This document shows, piece by piece, positions 16,944 through 25,504 of a stretch of 64,000 bases of DNA. Each line of letters begins with the position of its first letter. Within the stretch, counting starts at the first letter, position 1. The notes below the pieces were generated by a model that saw only the letters and a list, made by a program, of their open reading frames with translations, was not told the DNA's origin and searched no databases. The DNA is from VXNE01 sp965116625 (lineage in GTDB: Bacteria > Pseudomonadota > Gammaproteobacteria > Pseudomonadales > Azotimanducaceae), in NCBI GenBank assembly GCA_965116625.1, contig OZ220717.1, positions 1 through 64,000 on the forward strand. The letters are read 5' to 3'. Both the position numbers and the translations under genes were made by a program.

Positions 16944-17242
16944 GTGTATCGCCCCCTCTTGCGCGTCGTTGTGACGGTGAGCACCTCGTCGAGCGTCTCG
17001 AACGCTTGACCGTCCATGAGCCGTTCAAGCGTCGCCTCCTCCCCGACGGCGACCACCAGCCGGACGAACGACACGAGGGAAATCGCGCCCGTCCGTTCGA
17101 ACTTCTTCAGCGTGCCCAGGGCGACGCCAGAGCGTCTGGCGAGCCCCTCCTGGGTCAGGTTGCGGGCCAGCCGGCGGGCCCTCAGCCGGTTTGCCAAGTC
17201 CGCCGCCACTTCAGAAGGCGGCATGATAGCGTATATATTCAT
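16940..17242 (-). CDS. hipB: HipB-like XRE-family antitoxin
   Basis: The 100-aa protein has a Cro/XRE helix-turn-helix (LRARRLARNLTQEGLARRSG, about 21-40, then VALGTLKKFERTG) and a C-terminal extension ending in TTTRKRGRYT. It precedes hipA with a four-base overlap (16940-16943), the standard antitoxin-first order. The region immediately upstream (17243-17295) is very AT-rich and carries two inverted repeats that suit autoregulation. The ATG at 17242 has no clear Shine-Dalgarno; an in-frame ATG at 17224 (MPPSEV) is an alternative. Confidence 0.88.
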   Translation of the reverse strand: MNIYAIMPPSEVAADLANRLRARRLARNLTQEGLARRSGVALGTLKKFERTGAISLVSFVRLVVAVGEEATLERLMDGQAFETLDEVLTVTTTRKRGRYT

Positions 17243-17245
17243 AGC

Positions 17246-17260
17246 TATTACAAAGTAATA
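17246..17260. promoter_or_regulatory. Inverted repeat abutting hipB start, candidate operator
   Basis: TATTAC-AAA-GTAATA is a perfect 6-bp inverted repeat with a 3-bp centre, four bases upstream of the hipB ATG. XRE-type antitoxins bind such dyads to repress their own promoter. Identity as the HipB operator is inferred from position. Confidence 0.55.
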
Positions 17261-17271
17261 ATACCATCTAA

Positions 17272-17287
17272 AGATATTATTATATCT
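17272..17287. promoter_or_regulatory. Second AT-rich inverted repeat upstream of hipBA
   Basis: AGATAT-TATT-ATATCT has perfect 6-bp arms. It lies 11 bp from the first dyad inside a ~60-bp AT-rich island in otherwise GC-rich sequence. It may be a second HipB site or overlap the hipBA promoter. The two dyads differ in sequence, so they may bind different proteins. Confidence 0.45.
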
Positions 17288-17433
17288 ATTAAAATACTTG
17301 AGTTCTTTTCCCTTGGAAACCTGCGGCCAACCGGCTGGTCACGGGGATCATCGCGATGGCAACGGCTTCGAAGGTGGCACTTTCGGCCGACACCACTTAT
17401 GTTTGGCGCTCCTCTCGCACAAGGCTTACGTGA

Positions 17434-18180
17434 ATGAACCGCGTCAAAGACATGCTCAAGGCCGGACAGACGGCGGTCGGCACCACCGCGCGCGCCAACG
17501 CCGACGTTCCCTTTCTCGCAAACTCCGGCTACGACTACATCCTCTTCGATACGCAGCACTCGACCGACGACATCAAGGGACTGGCGGGGGCGGTTGCCGC
17601 CACGCGGGGCACTCCGGCGGTTCCGATCGTCAGGGTCGGCGACCTCCGGCCCGACCAGATCTGCTACGCGCTCGATATCGGCGCGAAGGGCATCGTCGTT
17701 CCCATGGTCAACACCCCTGAAGAAGCCGCCAACATGGTGAGTTGGTGCAAATACCCCTTCGAAGGGGTCCGGAGTTCCGCCGGCATGCGGGGCGACTGGG
17801 GTGAATTCGGCAGCTATCGCGAGTACATGGACCACGTGAACGCGCAACTGCTCATCGCCCCGATGATCGAGACACAGCAGGCGCTCGACTGTATCGACGA
17901 GATCCTCGCCGTTCCCGGGATCGACGTGCTCCTGGTGGGACCTTCCGATCTCTCGATCAACATCGACGTTCCGCTCGATTACACCAACCCCAAGTATCAC
18001 GCGACGCTGGACAAGATTGGAGCGGCATGCGCGAACGCGGGCGTCACGGCCGGCATGTATTTCGCACCGCCTCCCATCCCGACGTCCGTGCTGCAGGAGA
18101 AGGGGTTCCGGATGTTCACCACCCCCTGGGCGGACTGGGCGACCGAAGGCATCCGGAACGGCCTGTCGAAGATACGCTGA
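17434..18180 (+). CDS. HpcH/HpaI-family aldolase
   Basis: The 248-aa class II pyruvate-dependent aldolase has the expected blocks: GYDYILFDTQHST, an IVRVGD segment, GAKGIVVPMVNTPEEA, the metal ligand Glu in PMIETQQAL (about 146) and LLVGPSDLS with the second acidic ligand. Such enzymes cleave 4-hydroxy-2-oxo acids to pyruvate (or make them from it) in aromatic or sugar-acid catabolism. Substrate not deducible. A hairpin follows the gene (18209-18233). Confidence 0.88.
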   Translation: MNRVKDMLKAGQTAVGTTARANADVPFLANSGYDYILFDTQHSTDDIKGLAGAVAATRGTPAVPIVRVGDLRPDQICYALDIGAKGIVVPMVNTPEEAANMVSWCKYPFEGVRSSAGMRGDWGEFGSYREYMDHVNAQLLIAPMIETQQALDCIDEILAVPGIDVLLVGPSDLSINIDVPLDYTNPKYHATLDKIGAACANAGVTAGMYFAPPPIPTSVLQEKGFRMFTTPWADWATEGIRNGLSKIR

Positions 18181-18208
18181 CTGCCCGGAGTCCCACCCGA
18201 CGGAGCAC

Positions 18209-18233
18209 GAAAGCGGGCGTCGGAACCCGCCTT
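18209..18233 (+). terminator. Hairpin downstream of the aldolase gene
   Basis: GAAAGCGGG ... CCCGCCTTC forms a GC-rich stem with a one-base mismatch on each side and a loop of eight bases. No T-run follows, so intrinsic termination is only possible. Confidence 0.35.
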
Positions 18234-18301
18234 CGCGCTTGTCAACACCGGTGCTGCCCCCTACACTCCGCTTCCCCACACGCCATTGGTGGAGTGTCAG
18301 C

Positions 18302-18514
18302 TTGAAACAAGGTATTCATCCCGACTACGGCGAGATCACCGCCACCTGTAGCTGCGGGAACGTCATCAAGACCCGTTCCACCCTGGGCGAGGACATCCAC
18401 ATCGACGTCTGTGCCCAATGCCACCCGTTCTACACGGGCAAGCAGAAGATCGTCGACGCGGGCGGTCGGGTGGAGCGATTCCGCAAGCGATTCGGCAACC
18501 GTTCGACGATCTGA
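18302..18514 (+). CDS. rpmE: Ribosomal protein bL31, zinc-binding type
   Basis: The 70-aa protein matches bL31: MKQGIHPDYGEITATCSCGN, then CAQCHPFYTGKQK. All four zinc cysteines are present (16, 18, 37, 40), so this is the C+ form that needs zinc rather than the paralogue induced in zinc starvation. The start must be the TTG at 18302; GGAG at 18291-18294 is seven bases upstream and no in-frame ATG exists nearby. It sits left of mrcA as in related gammaproteobacterial gene orders. Confidence 0.95.
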   Translation: MKQGIHPDYGEITATCSCGNVIKTRSTLGEDIHIDVCAQCHPFYTGKQKIVDAGGRVERFRKRFGNRSTI

Positions 18515-18686
18515 CGCCCGGGGTCGGGCACCCAACCTCAACGAGCAGCTTTTGCCTGGCCAGGTTTCCCTGCGCCAAGATGCCTCGCGCGATCAGCGCG
18601 GCCTTTATTCGGCATTCAGGGAACGAACCCTGTTATGTGTAGAATCGTCCAAGTAGTAAGGTCATTGCTTCGCGCGCGGATTCGAC

Positions 18687-20075
18687 ATGCGTAAACTGAT
18701 CACACTCGCCCTGCTCGCCGCCTCCCTGCACGTTGCGGCGAAACCGGGCCCCGGTGAGAAAGCGTACCTGGAAGCCCTCGACAAGGGCTTCGTCTACGAC
18801 GATGAGTCCTGGCAGACGTACGTGCAGGAAATCGGTGAACGCGTACTCGCCCACACGCCCCACTGGAACAGGAAGTATCACTTCTACGTGCTCGACGATT
18901 CCGAGGTCAATGCTTCTGCCACACAGGACGGCTACATTGATATCAATCGCGGAATCCTGGTGTACATGTCGAGCGAGGATGAACTCGCCGCGCTCATCGG
19001 GCACGAGATAGCCCACGTCACGGCGCGTCACCACCGTGAAATGCGCAACCGGAAGCTGCTGGCCAAGTCGGTCGGCCTAGCCTCCTGGCTCGCCACCGGC
19101 GTCGGCGACCTGATGGGCGTTACCAACGCCGCGACCACGCAACAGGATCTGAAGTTCCAGGTTGGACAGGAACTGGAAGCCGACCGTCTGGGTGGCGAAT
19201 ACATGGCAAAGGCCGGCTACAACCCGCTGGCGATCATCGACATGTTGCAGGTGTTGAAGGAACAGGACGTCTTTGCCTCACAGGTCGAAAAACGACCTTC
19301 CATCTACCACGGCCTCTACCGAACGCATCCCAAGAAAGACAAGCGTCTGCACGACACCGTGGCGTTTGCGCAGCAGTCGTTCGACGCCGCTGAAACCATC
19401 GAACCGCTACGCGACTTCTGGGAGATGATCGACGGCATGGTCTACGGCGATCAGGGTGCGAACGGCGTGGTTCGGGACACAATCTTCTATCATGGCGCGC
19501 TGCGACTCGTGGTGGAATTTCCGGATGACTGGACGGTGGTCAAACTGCAGACCGAGATCAGCGGCACCGCGCCCGGCGGTACCGCCGAGGCGTTCATCAG
19601 CCTGGGCTATCACCTGATTGACGGTCGACTCTCGCCGCTGGAGTTCCTCACGGAAACCCTGAAGCGCGACGACATCAAGAGCGGCGAAGCCGTCGAGATC
19701 AACGGTTTCGACGCCTACATCGGCGAAGTCGACAACGAAGGCACCGATGCCAAGGTGAAGCTGATCGGGGTTCTGTTTCGGGGCCGCAGCGCATACCTGT
19801 TCAGCGGAGAGGCGGGTCCAGACGGCGATGCGGACACGTTCAGGAAGGACTTCATTGCGACCCTGAACTCCGTGCGCAACATGACGGCCGACGACGCCAA
19901 GATCGCCAACAAGCTGCGGATTCGCATCAAGATCGCCGAACCCGACGTGACCTACGCGGACCTCGCCCGGCTGTCGCCGATCGAAAGACATGCAGAGGAG
20001 CAACTGCGGTTGCTCAATGCCGGGTATCCCAACGGCGAGCCCCGCGCGGGAAACTACATCAAGGTCGTCGAGTAG
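18687..20075 (+). CDS. Periplasmic M48-family zinc metalloprotease
   Basis: The 462-aa exported protein has a signal peptide (MRKLITLALLAASLHVAAKP). The M48 catalytic core includes HEIAH (106-110) and the third-ligand helix GQELEADRLGGEYM. After the protease domain there is a ~200-residue C-terminal region without a known domain name (ISLGYHLIDGRLSPL...). BepA-like M48 proteases act in outer-membrane protein quality control; this one lacks obvious TPRs, so the role is inferred only. A short hairpin at 18617-18632 lies upstream. It converges on mrcA with a gap of three bases. Confidence 0.85.
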   Translation: MRKLITLALLAASLHVAAKPGPGEKAYLEALDKGFVYDDESWQTYVQEIGERVLAHTPHWNRKYHFYVLDDSEVNASATQDGYIDINRGILVYMSSEDELAALIGHEIAHVTARHHREMRNRKLLAKSVGLASWLATGVGDLMGVTNAATTQQDLKFQVGQELEADRLGGEYMAKAGYNPLAIIDMLQVLKEQDVFASQVEKRPSIYHGLYRTHPKKDKRLHDTVAFAQQSFDAAETIEPLRDFWEMIDGMVYGDQGANGVVRDTIFYHGALRLVVEFPDDWTVVKLQTEISGTAPGGTAEAFISLGYHLIDGRLSPLEFLTETLKRDDIKSGEAVEINGFDAYIGEVDNEGTDAKVKLIGVLFRGRSAYLFSGEAGPDGDADTFRKDFIATLNSVRNMTADDAKIANKLRIRIKIAEPDVTYADLARLSPIERHAEEQLRLLNAGYPNGEPRAGNYIKVVE

Positions 20076-20078
20076 CCC

Positions 20079-22601
20079 TCAGAAGATCTCTTCCGGCGTC
20101 ACCTCATCGGACGGCGGGCGGATAAATCGGCCCGACCCGTCCTCGGTGGGCGCAAACTCTTCCAGGAAGTACTCGAACACCGCGCCCTCCTGCGCGGGCC
20201 GCGCCACGCGTCCCGTGGCGGGGTCGATCTTCAGGGTGATGACGCCTTCCGGTTGCGTGGGCGTCGCCTCCGGTCTCCCGGCGAGGGCATCGCGCATGAA
20301 GTCGATCCATATCGAGAGCGGCGTGGTCGAACCGTACTCGTTCCGGCCCACCGGACGATAGTCGTCGAAACCGACCCACACGGTCGTGGCGATATCTTCG
20401 GCAAACCCGTTGAACCATGTGTCCGCCGCGTCGTTGGTGGTCCCCGTCTTGCCCGCCAGGTCGTTCCGGTCGAGTTCCAGCGCGCGGCGCCCCGTCCCCC
20501 GCTCTACCACGTCCCTCAGCATCGAGTGGAGGATGAACGTGTTGCGCCCGTCCACCGCCTGCTCGGCCGGCACGCGGTCGTCGGGCTCCGCGCTTTCCTC
20601 GTCGGGAGCACGCTCCTCGCAATCGTCACAGACCTCCGGGTAGCGGGGTTCGAGGACCATTTCGCCCATCTGGGTGGTCACGCGGCCAACGACATGGGGT
20701 TCAATGGCGTAGCCCCCGTTCGCGATCATCGCGTATGCCCGCGCCATGCTGATCGGAGTCACGGCCATCGTCCCGCCGCCGATGGCGAGCTGCGAATTGC
20801 GGGGAAACGTGCGCGTGTCGAACCCGAAACGCTTGATGTGATCGAGGGTCTCGCCAACGCCGATCTCGAGCAGCACGCGGATGGATACGAGGTTCCGTGA
20901 ACGGTACAGCGCCCTGCGCAGGGGCATTGGACCGCTGAACTGGTTGTCGTCGTTGCGCGGCCGGTAGACCTGCTCGAGCGTCTCGTCCTCGAACACGAGC
21001 GGCGCGTCCACGAAGATGCTTGCGGGAGTGACGCCATTTGCCAGCGCGGCCGAATAGATGAAGGGCTTGAATCCCGAACCGGGCTGCCGGGCCGCCTGCA
21101 GCGCGTGGTCGAACTGGTTGCGGGCGAAGTCGAAGCCTCCCGACAGCGCCAGCACGGCGCCGTCAGTCGGCCGCAGCGCAATGATGGCACCCTCGATCTC
21201 GGGTATCTGCGCCAGGCGCCAGGCGCCCTCGAACATCTGCAGGCGAACGAGATCTCCCACGGCGACGATGTCCGAAGCCGCCCTGGGCCGGGGGCCCATG
21301 GCGTCCGTATCGATATAGGGCCGCGCCCATCGCATGCCCGCCCACTCGACGACGGCCTCGCTGCCGTCCTTCACGAGTGCCGCAAACGTCCTCTCACCAA
21401 CATGGGTCACGATCGCCGGCAACAGGTCGCCGGATGGCGGAACTTCCTCCATGGCAGCGAGGTATGCGGGTGCGCGGGGGTCTGACAGCGGTGACGGGAG
21501 TACTTCTCCGGCCATTTCCTCTTCACCGGGTTCGGCCAGGGACTCCGACACTTCCGGCGTCTCGGCGGCATCAGGTCCCCCATGCACCTCCGCGTCCAGG
21601 TCAATCTGCACCCTGTCCTCGGGACCCCGATAGCCATGCCGCCGGTCGTAGTCGACCAGGCCGCGCCGCAGGGCCTCGATGGCGCTCGCCTGCAGGCCGC
21701 TGTCGACCGTAGTGAACACCTCGTGGCCCAGGTGGTAGATCTCGGGGCCGTAACGGTCTTCGAGTTCCTGCCGCGCCCACTCGGCGACATGGGGCGCCGG
21801 CAGATCGATCTCGCGCTGGTATACCGCCGCCGTGATCGGCGCATCACGGGCTTCCTCGTACGCCGCCCGGTCGATCGATCCCTGCTCGAACATGCGCCGC
21901 AGGACCAGGTTCCTGCGGCGTACCGCCCAATCCGGGCCGTTGACCGGATTGCCTGCTTCGGGGCGTTTCGGTATGCCCGCCAACATGGCGAGCTGCGCCA
22001 CGTTGAGCTTGTCGAGCGGCTTGCCGTAGTACGTGTACGCCGCCGCCTGCGCCCCATAGGCGCGCTTCCCGAACGGCGCGATATTGATGTAGAGCTCGAG
22101 GATCTCGTCTTTCGTCAACTCGTGCTCGATCTTGAGCGCAAGCAGCATCTCCTTGAACTTGCGGATGAATGTCTGCTCAAGCGACAGCGAGACGTTCTTC
22201 GCAAGCTGCATGGTGATCGTCGATGCGCCGGTGCGCACCCCGGTGGGATTGAGCAGCAGCCGAATCGTATCGTTCGCGAGAGAGATGTAGTCGATGCCGC
22301 TGTGCTCGTAGAAACGCTTGTCCTCGGTATTCACCAGCGCATTGCGGAAGTCCATCGGCACATCTTCCAGCCGGACGGGGATCAGGCGGCGCTCGCCGAA
22401 CTCGCCGAGTAGCGCGCCGTCCGACGAGTAGATCCGCAGAGGCGCCTCGTGATGATAATTCTGGTAGGTCGATGCGGCGGGAACTTGCGGATTCAGATAG
22501 AGATATCCGCCAGCCAGAATCGTCAATGCCCCACAGACAGCAGCGAACCCGAGCCAGATAATCGTCTTCCAGAAACGCGTGGCTCGCGGGCTCATGCCCA
22601 A
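20079..22601 (-). CDS. mrcA: Penicillin-binding protein 1A (bifunctional)
   Basis: An 840-aa class A PBP. It has one N-terminal membrane anchor (about 13-35), a GT51 glycosyltransferase domain with NTEDKRFYEH (catalytic Glu93) and RKFKEMLLALKIE, and then an OB-like insert with acidic linkers. The transpeptidase domain shows GSGFKPF (SxxK), SRN and KTGTTN. It polymerises and cross-links peptidoglycan in the periplasm. It is divergent from pilM with 39 bp between them, the same arrangement as ponA/pilM in Pseudomonas. Confidence 0.97.
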   Translation of the reverse strand: MGMSPRATRFWKTIIWLGFAAVCGALTILAGGYLYLNPQVPAASTYQNYHHEAPLRIYSSDGALLGEFGERRLIPVRLEDVPMDFRNALVNTEDKRFYEHSGIDYISLANDTIRLLLNPTGVRTGASTITMQLAKNVSLSLEQTFIRKFKEMLLALKIEHELTKDEILELYINIAPFGKRAYGAQAAAYTYYGKPLDKLNVAQLAMLAGIPKRPEAGNPVNGPDWAVRRRNLVLRRMFEQGSIDRAAYEEARDAPITAAVYQREIDLPAPHVAEWARQELEDRYGPEIYHLGHEVFTTVDSGLQASAIEALRRGLVDYDRRHGYRGPEDRVQIDLDAEVHGGPDAAETPEVSESLAEPGEEEMAGEVLPSPLSDPRAPAYLAAMEEVPPSGDLLPAIVTHVGERTFAALVKDGSEAVVEWAGMRWARPYIDTDAMGPRPRAASDIVAVGDLVRLQMFEGAWRLAQIPEIEGAIIALRPTDGAVLALSGGFDFARNQFDHALQAARQPGSGFKPFIYSAALANGVTPASIFVDAPLVFEDETLEQVYRPRNDDNQFSGPMPLRRALYRSRNLVSIRVLLEIGVGETLDHIKRFGFDTRTFPRNSQLAIGGGTMAVTPISMARAYAMIANGGYAIEPHVVGRVTTQMGEMVLEPRYPEVCDDCEERAPDEESAEPDDRVPAEQAVDGRNTFILHSMLRDVVERGTGRRALELDRNDLAGKTGTTNDAADTWFNGFAEDIATTVWVGFDDYRPVGRNEYGSTTPLSIWIDFMRDALAGRPEATPTQPEGVITLKIDPATGRVARPAQEGAVFEYFLEEFAPTEDGSGRFIRPPSDEVTPEEIF

Positions 22602-22640
22602 AACCCCCGCGTCCGAAAGACGTTACCGGAAGGACTCCTG

Positions 22641-23654
22641 GTGTTTCGAAACAAGCCCGGCTCCCTCATTGGCTTGGACATTGGTTCGACCTCGGTGAAG
22701 CTCGTGGAACTCTCGAAGCGCGACGGCCGCCTGACCCTGGAATCGTGCGGCATCGAACCCGTGCCGCCGCGCGCCGCGCCCGAGACGCATGCGCGCGCGT
22801 CAGGGACGCATATTAGTGATGCCGGAGGCGTTGGTGAAGCGATTAAACGCCTTGCGCGGCGAACGCGGCCCGGCACAAAACGCGCCGCAGTGGCAATCGG
22901 CGGCACTGCCGCGCTCACGAAGGTGATCGAAATGGACGCATCACTGTCGGACGAGGAAATGGAGAGCGAGATCGCCCTGCAGGCTGCGGACCACCTGCCC
23001 TACCCGCCCGATGCGGCCGCCATCGACTTCGAAGTGCTGCACCTGAGCGAACGCGACCCCACGCGGGTCGAGGTCCTGTTCGCCGCCTGCCGCAGGGACG
23101 ATGCCGAGCTGCTCGAAGATGCCGTGCAACTCGGCGGGCTCAAGCCTCGCGTCCTGGACATCGAGGCCTTCGCGATAGCGCGGGCGTTCGAACGCCTGCA
23201 ACCCGATTTCGGATCCGATGCTGCCATCTTCGACATCGGGGCAACCTCCACGACGCTGTCCGTACTCCATCGCGACAAAGTGGTGCATACGCGGGAGCAG
23301 GCGTTCGGCGGCATGACGTTGACGGAGGAGATCCAGGGATTCCACGAGCCGGCGAACGAACCGGCCTTCTCGCGGTTCCGCGACAAGTTGCTGGGCCAGA
23401 TGGCACGCTCGCTCCAGTTCTTCTATTCCGCGAACCCCTCGGGAAGCGTGGACCAGGTCTACCTGGCTGGCGAGGTGGCCGCCATGCCGGAACTGGCCGG
23501 TCACGCCGTCCGCGCACTCGGCGTGCCCGTGGCCGTCGCGGATCCGTTCGCCGGCGTGACCGTGACGGATCCGGCAAATGCCCCGGACCTGCCGGAGAAC
23601 GCGCCCGCGTTCATGCTCGCCTGCGGCCTCGCGCTCCGGGCATTCGAACCATGA
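22641..23654 (+). CDS. pilM: Type IV pilus assembly protein PilM
   Basis: A 337-aa actin-like cytoplasmic ATPase. It begins VFRNKPGSLIGLDIGSTSVK, with the phosphate-1 loop GLDIGSTSVKLVEL, and later has SDAAIFDIGATSTTLSV (phosphate 2). It recruits PilN on the cytoplasmic face of the pilus machine. The GTG at 22641 is favoured by GGAAGGA six bases upstream (22628-22634). It is the first gene of the pilMNOPQ operon, whose genes all overlap by a few bases. Confidence 0.95.
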   Translation: MFRNKPGSLIGLDIGSTSVKLVELSKRDGRLTLESCGIEPVPPRAAPETHARASGTHISDAGGVGEAIKRLARRTRPGTKRAAVAIGGTAALTKVIEMDASLSDEEMESEIALQAADHLPYPPDAAAIDFEVLHLSERDPTRVEVLFAACRRDDAELLEDAVQLGGLKPRVLDIEAFAIARAFERLQPDFGSDAAIFDIGATSTTLSVLHRDKVVHTREQAFGGMTLTEEIQGFHEPANEPAFSRFRDKLLGQMARSLQFFYSANPSGSVDQVYLAGEVAAMPELAGHAVRALGVPVAVADPFAGVTVTDPANAPDLPENAPAFMLACGLALRAFEP

Positions 23655-24280
23655 ACGCCATCAATCTCCTGCCCTGGCGTGAATGGCGACGCGAGCGCGC
23701 CAGGAGAACATTCTTCGCCAATCTCGGCCTGTCGGGAGTCCTCGCCATCGCGGTGGTCCTGTCGTGGGGCTGGCAACTCGACGTCGAGTCGCGGCACGTT
23801 GACCACCGCAACGACTACCTGCGGGAACGGATCCTGGAACTGGACCGGCGGCTCGCCGAGATCGAAGCGCTGCGCGAGAAGACCGATCGGGTCCTGTCGC
23901 GCCTCGAGGTAGCTCACGCGCTGCAGGGCAACCGGCAGGAGATGGCCCGGGTGTTCGACGCCCTCGCGCAGACGATGGCCGATGGCGCCCACTACACGTC
24001 GCTGTCGCTGACCGGCAACCTGTTTACCGCGCACGGGGCCGCAGCGTCCAACGAGCGCGTCTCCACGCTGATGCGCAACATCGAGGACTCGCGCTGGTTC
24101 GCCGGGCCGAACCTGAAGAGCATCAGTGAAATCCGCGACGGTCCCCACTACGGCGGAAGGGCATCCGAGTTCGAGCTGACGTTTCGGCGAACCCGTGGCG
24201 AGGGCGATCCGCATCGCCCGCAACCTCCGCAAGCTGGCGGCGGCAACGGCGAAGGGAATGGGGGCCCGGGGCATGCGTGA
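23651..24280 (+). CDS. pilN: Type IV pilus assembly protein PilN
   Basis: The 209-aa protein opens with the PilM-binding motif INLLPWREWRRERARR (4-19), then one transmembrane helix (about 25-43), a coiled coil and the periplasmic ferredoxin-like domain. The C-terminus has a low-complexity Gly/Pro tail (PPQAGGGNGEGNGGPGHA), longer than I would expect. It overlaps pilM by four bases and pilO by eight. Confidence 0.93.
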   Translation: MNAINLLPWREWRRERARRTFFANLGLSGVLAIAVVLSWGWQLDVESRHVDHRNDYLRERILELDRRLAEIEALREKTDRVLSRLEVAHALQGNRQEMARVFDALAQTMADGAHYTSLSLTGNLFTAHGAAASNERVSTLMRNIEDSRWFAGPNLKSISEIRDGPHYGGRASEFELTFRRTRGEGDPHRPQPPQAGGGNGEGNGGPGHA

Positions 24281-24959
24281 CTGGCTCACCCAACTCCGCG
24301 GGCTCGATATCAACGACATCGGGACCTGGCCGCGTTCCGCCAGGGCGTTGGTTCTGGCGGCCGGTTTCTGCCTCACGCTCGGCGCAGGCCACGCGCTCCA
24401 TCTCTCGGGCAAGCAGGACGCCGTGAGCACCCGCATGGCGTCCGAAACCGAACTCAAGCGCGAGTTCCAGCGCAAGGCGGTTCCCGCCGCGGGCCTCGAG
24501 GCGACGCGCGCCCGGCACGAGGGCCTGGCAAACCAATTCGAGGCGCTGCTGCGCCAATTGCCGAGGGATACCGAAGTGCCGGGACTGATCGAGGACATAT
24601 CCCGTGCCGCGATCACCAACGGGTTGACGGTGGAGGGCATCGACCTCGAGGGCGAACGGGCAACCGGCTTCTACATGGAGCTGCCCATCAGGATCACCGT
24701 GCGTGGTCACTACCACGACATCGGCACGTTCGTCAGCGACGTTGCCGCCCTGTCCAGGATCGTGACGCTGCATGATTTCGAGATCGCGCCCGAGGGCAAG
24801 TCTGACCAGACCGATACGTCGACACCTTCGCGTTGCGACGACGGCGATCCGTCGCATTGTTCGTCCACAGCCGGATCGAGACTCAGGATGGCGATCCTGG
24901 CAAAGACCTACAGCTACCTCTCGCGTCCTCTCCCCGGCACTATCGGAGACAGGGCATGA
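24273..24959 (+). CDS. pilO: Type IV pilus assembly protein PilO
   Basis: The 228-aa protein has the PilO plan: a short cytoplasmic N-terminus, one transmembrane helix (about 26-43), a coiled coil with FQRKAV, and the periplasmic domain with LLRQLPRDTEVPGLIEDIS and GRATGFYMELPI-like strands ending VTLHDFEI. It forms the alignment complex with PilN. A start at 24258 (MGARGMRDW) is also possible. The C-terminal strand region is interrupted by a Ser/Asp-rich insert with two cysteines (SRCDDGDPSHCSS), which is unusual. Confidence 0.92.
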   Translation: MRDWLTQLRGLDINDIGTWPRSARALVLAAGFCLTLGAGHALHLSGKQDAVSTRMASETELKREFQRKAVPAAGLEATRARHEGLANQFEALLRQLPRDTEVPGLIEDISRAAITNGLTVEGIDLEGERATGFYMELPIRITVRGHYHDIGTFVSDVAALSRIVTLHDFEIAPEGKSDQTDTSTPSRCDDGDPSHCSSTAGSRLRMAILAKTYSYLSRPLPGTIGDRA

Positions 24960-25504
24960 AACGAGTTCTTGCCATTCCGGCGGGAGTCTTCGCGGGCCTG
25001 CTGGCAGCCGCCTGCCACGATGACCGGCATGCAGACCTCCAGGCGTTCACCGATGGGACGGAAGTGGGGTCCGGAGCCATTCCGGTCCCGGATACACACA
25101 CGCCGGCGCGGGCTCCCGAAACGTTCGCCTACGCGGCACGAGGGCTGCGCAGCCCCTTCGAACCTCCTCCGGCACTCGGGTCAGCCGCCGCGGACGACCA
25201 GCTCCTGGTCGCCCCGGACCCGCACCGCGTGAAGGCGCATCTCGAGCGGTTCCCGCTGGCGCAACTGCGCCTTGCGGGAACACTATCCGGCCGCGGGACG
25301 CGCCTGGCGCTCGTTCAGGACCCGAACGGCACCGTCCACCCCGTGGGCGTCGGCGAACACATGGGGACCGACTTCGGTCGCATTCGCCTTATCGGAGATG
25401 CGGGAGTCGAACTCGTGGAAGTCGTTCGCGACGCCGAAGGATGGATAGAGCGTCCACGGTTCATCTCCCTCACCAGCCGCCAGGGGACCAAGGAAACTGA
25501 ATGA
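24956..25504 (+). CDS. pilP: Type IV pilus lipoprotein PilP
   Basis: The 182-aa lipoprotein (lipobox LLAAAC, Cys20) has a flexible region and then the PilP beta-domain: FPLAQLRLAGTLSGRGTRLALVQDPNG and VGVGEHMGTDFGRIRLI. It joins the PilNO inner-membrane complex to the PilQ secretin. The start overlaps pilO and the stop overlaps pilQ (ATGA). Confidence 0.94.
   Translation: MKRVLAIPAGVFAGLLAAACHDDRHADLQAFTDGTEVGSGAIPVPDTHTPARAPETFAYAARGLRSPFEPPPALGSAAADDQLLVAPDPHRVKAHLERFPLAQLRLAGTLSGRGTRLALVQDPNGTVHPVGVGEHMGTDFGRIRLIGDAGVELVEVVRDAEGWIERPRFISLTSRQGTKETE

Noticed and set aside
16940..17242. Considering hipBA plus ParE-type and VapC loci as a defence island
   Set aside because: The three toxin-antitoxin loci are tens of kilobases apart, two of them beside ordinary genes, and no other defence genes accompany them.
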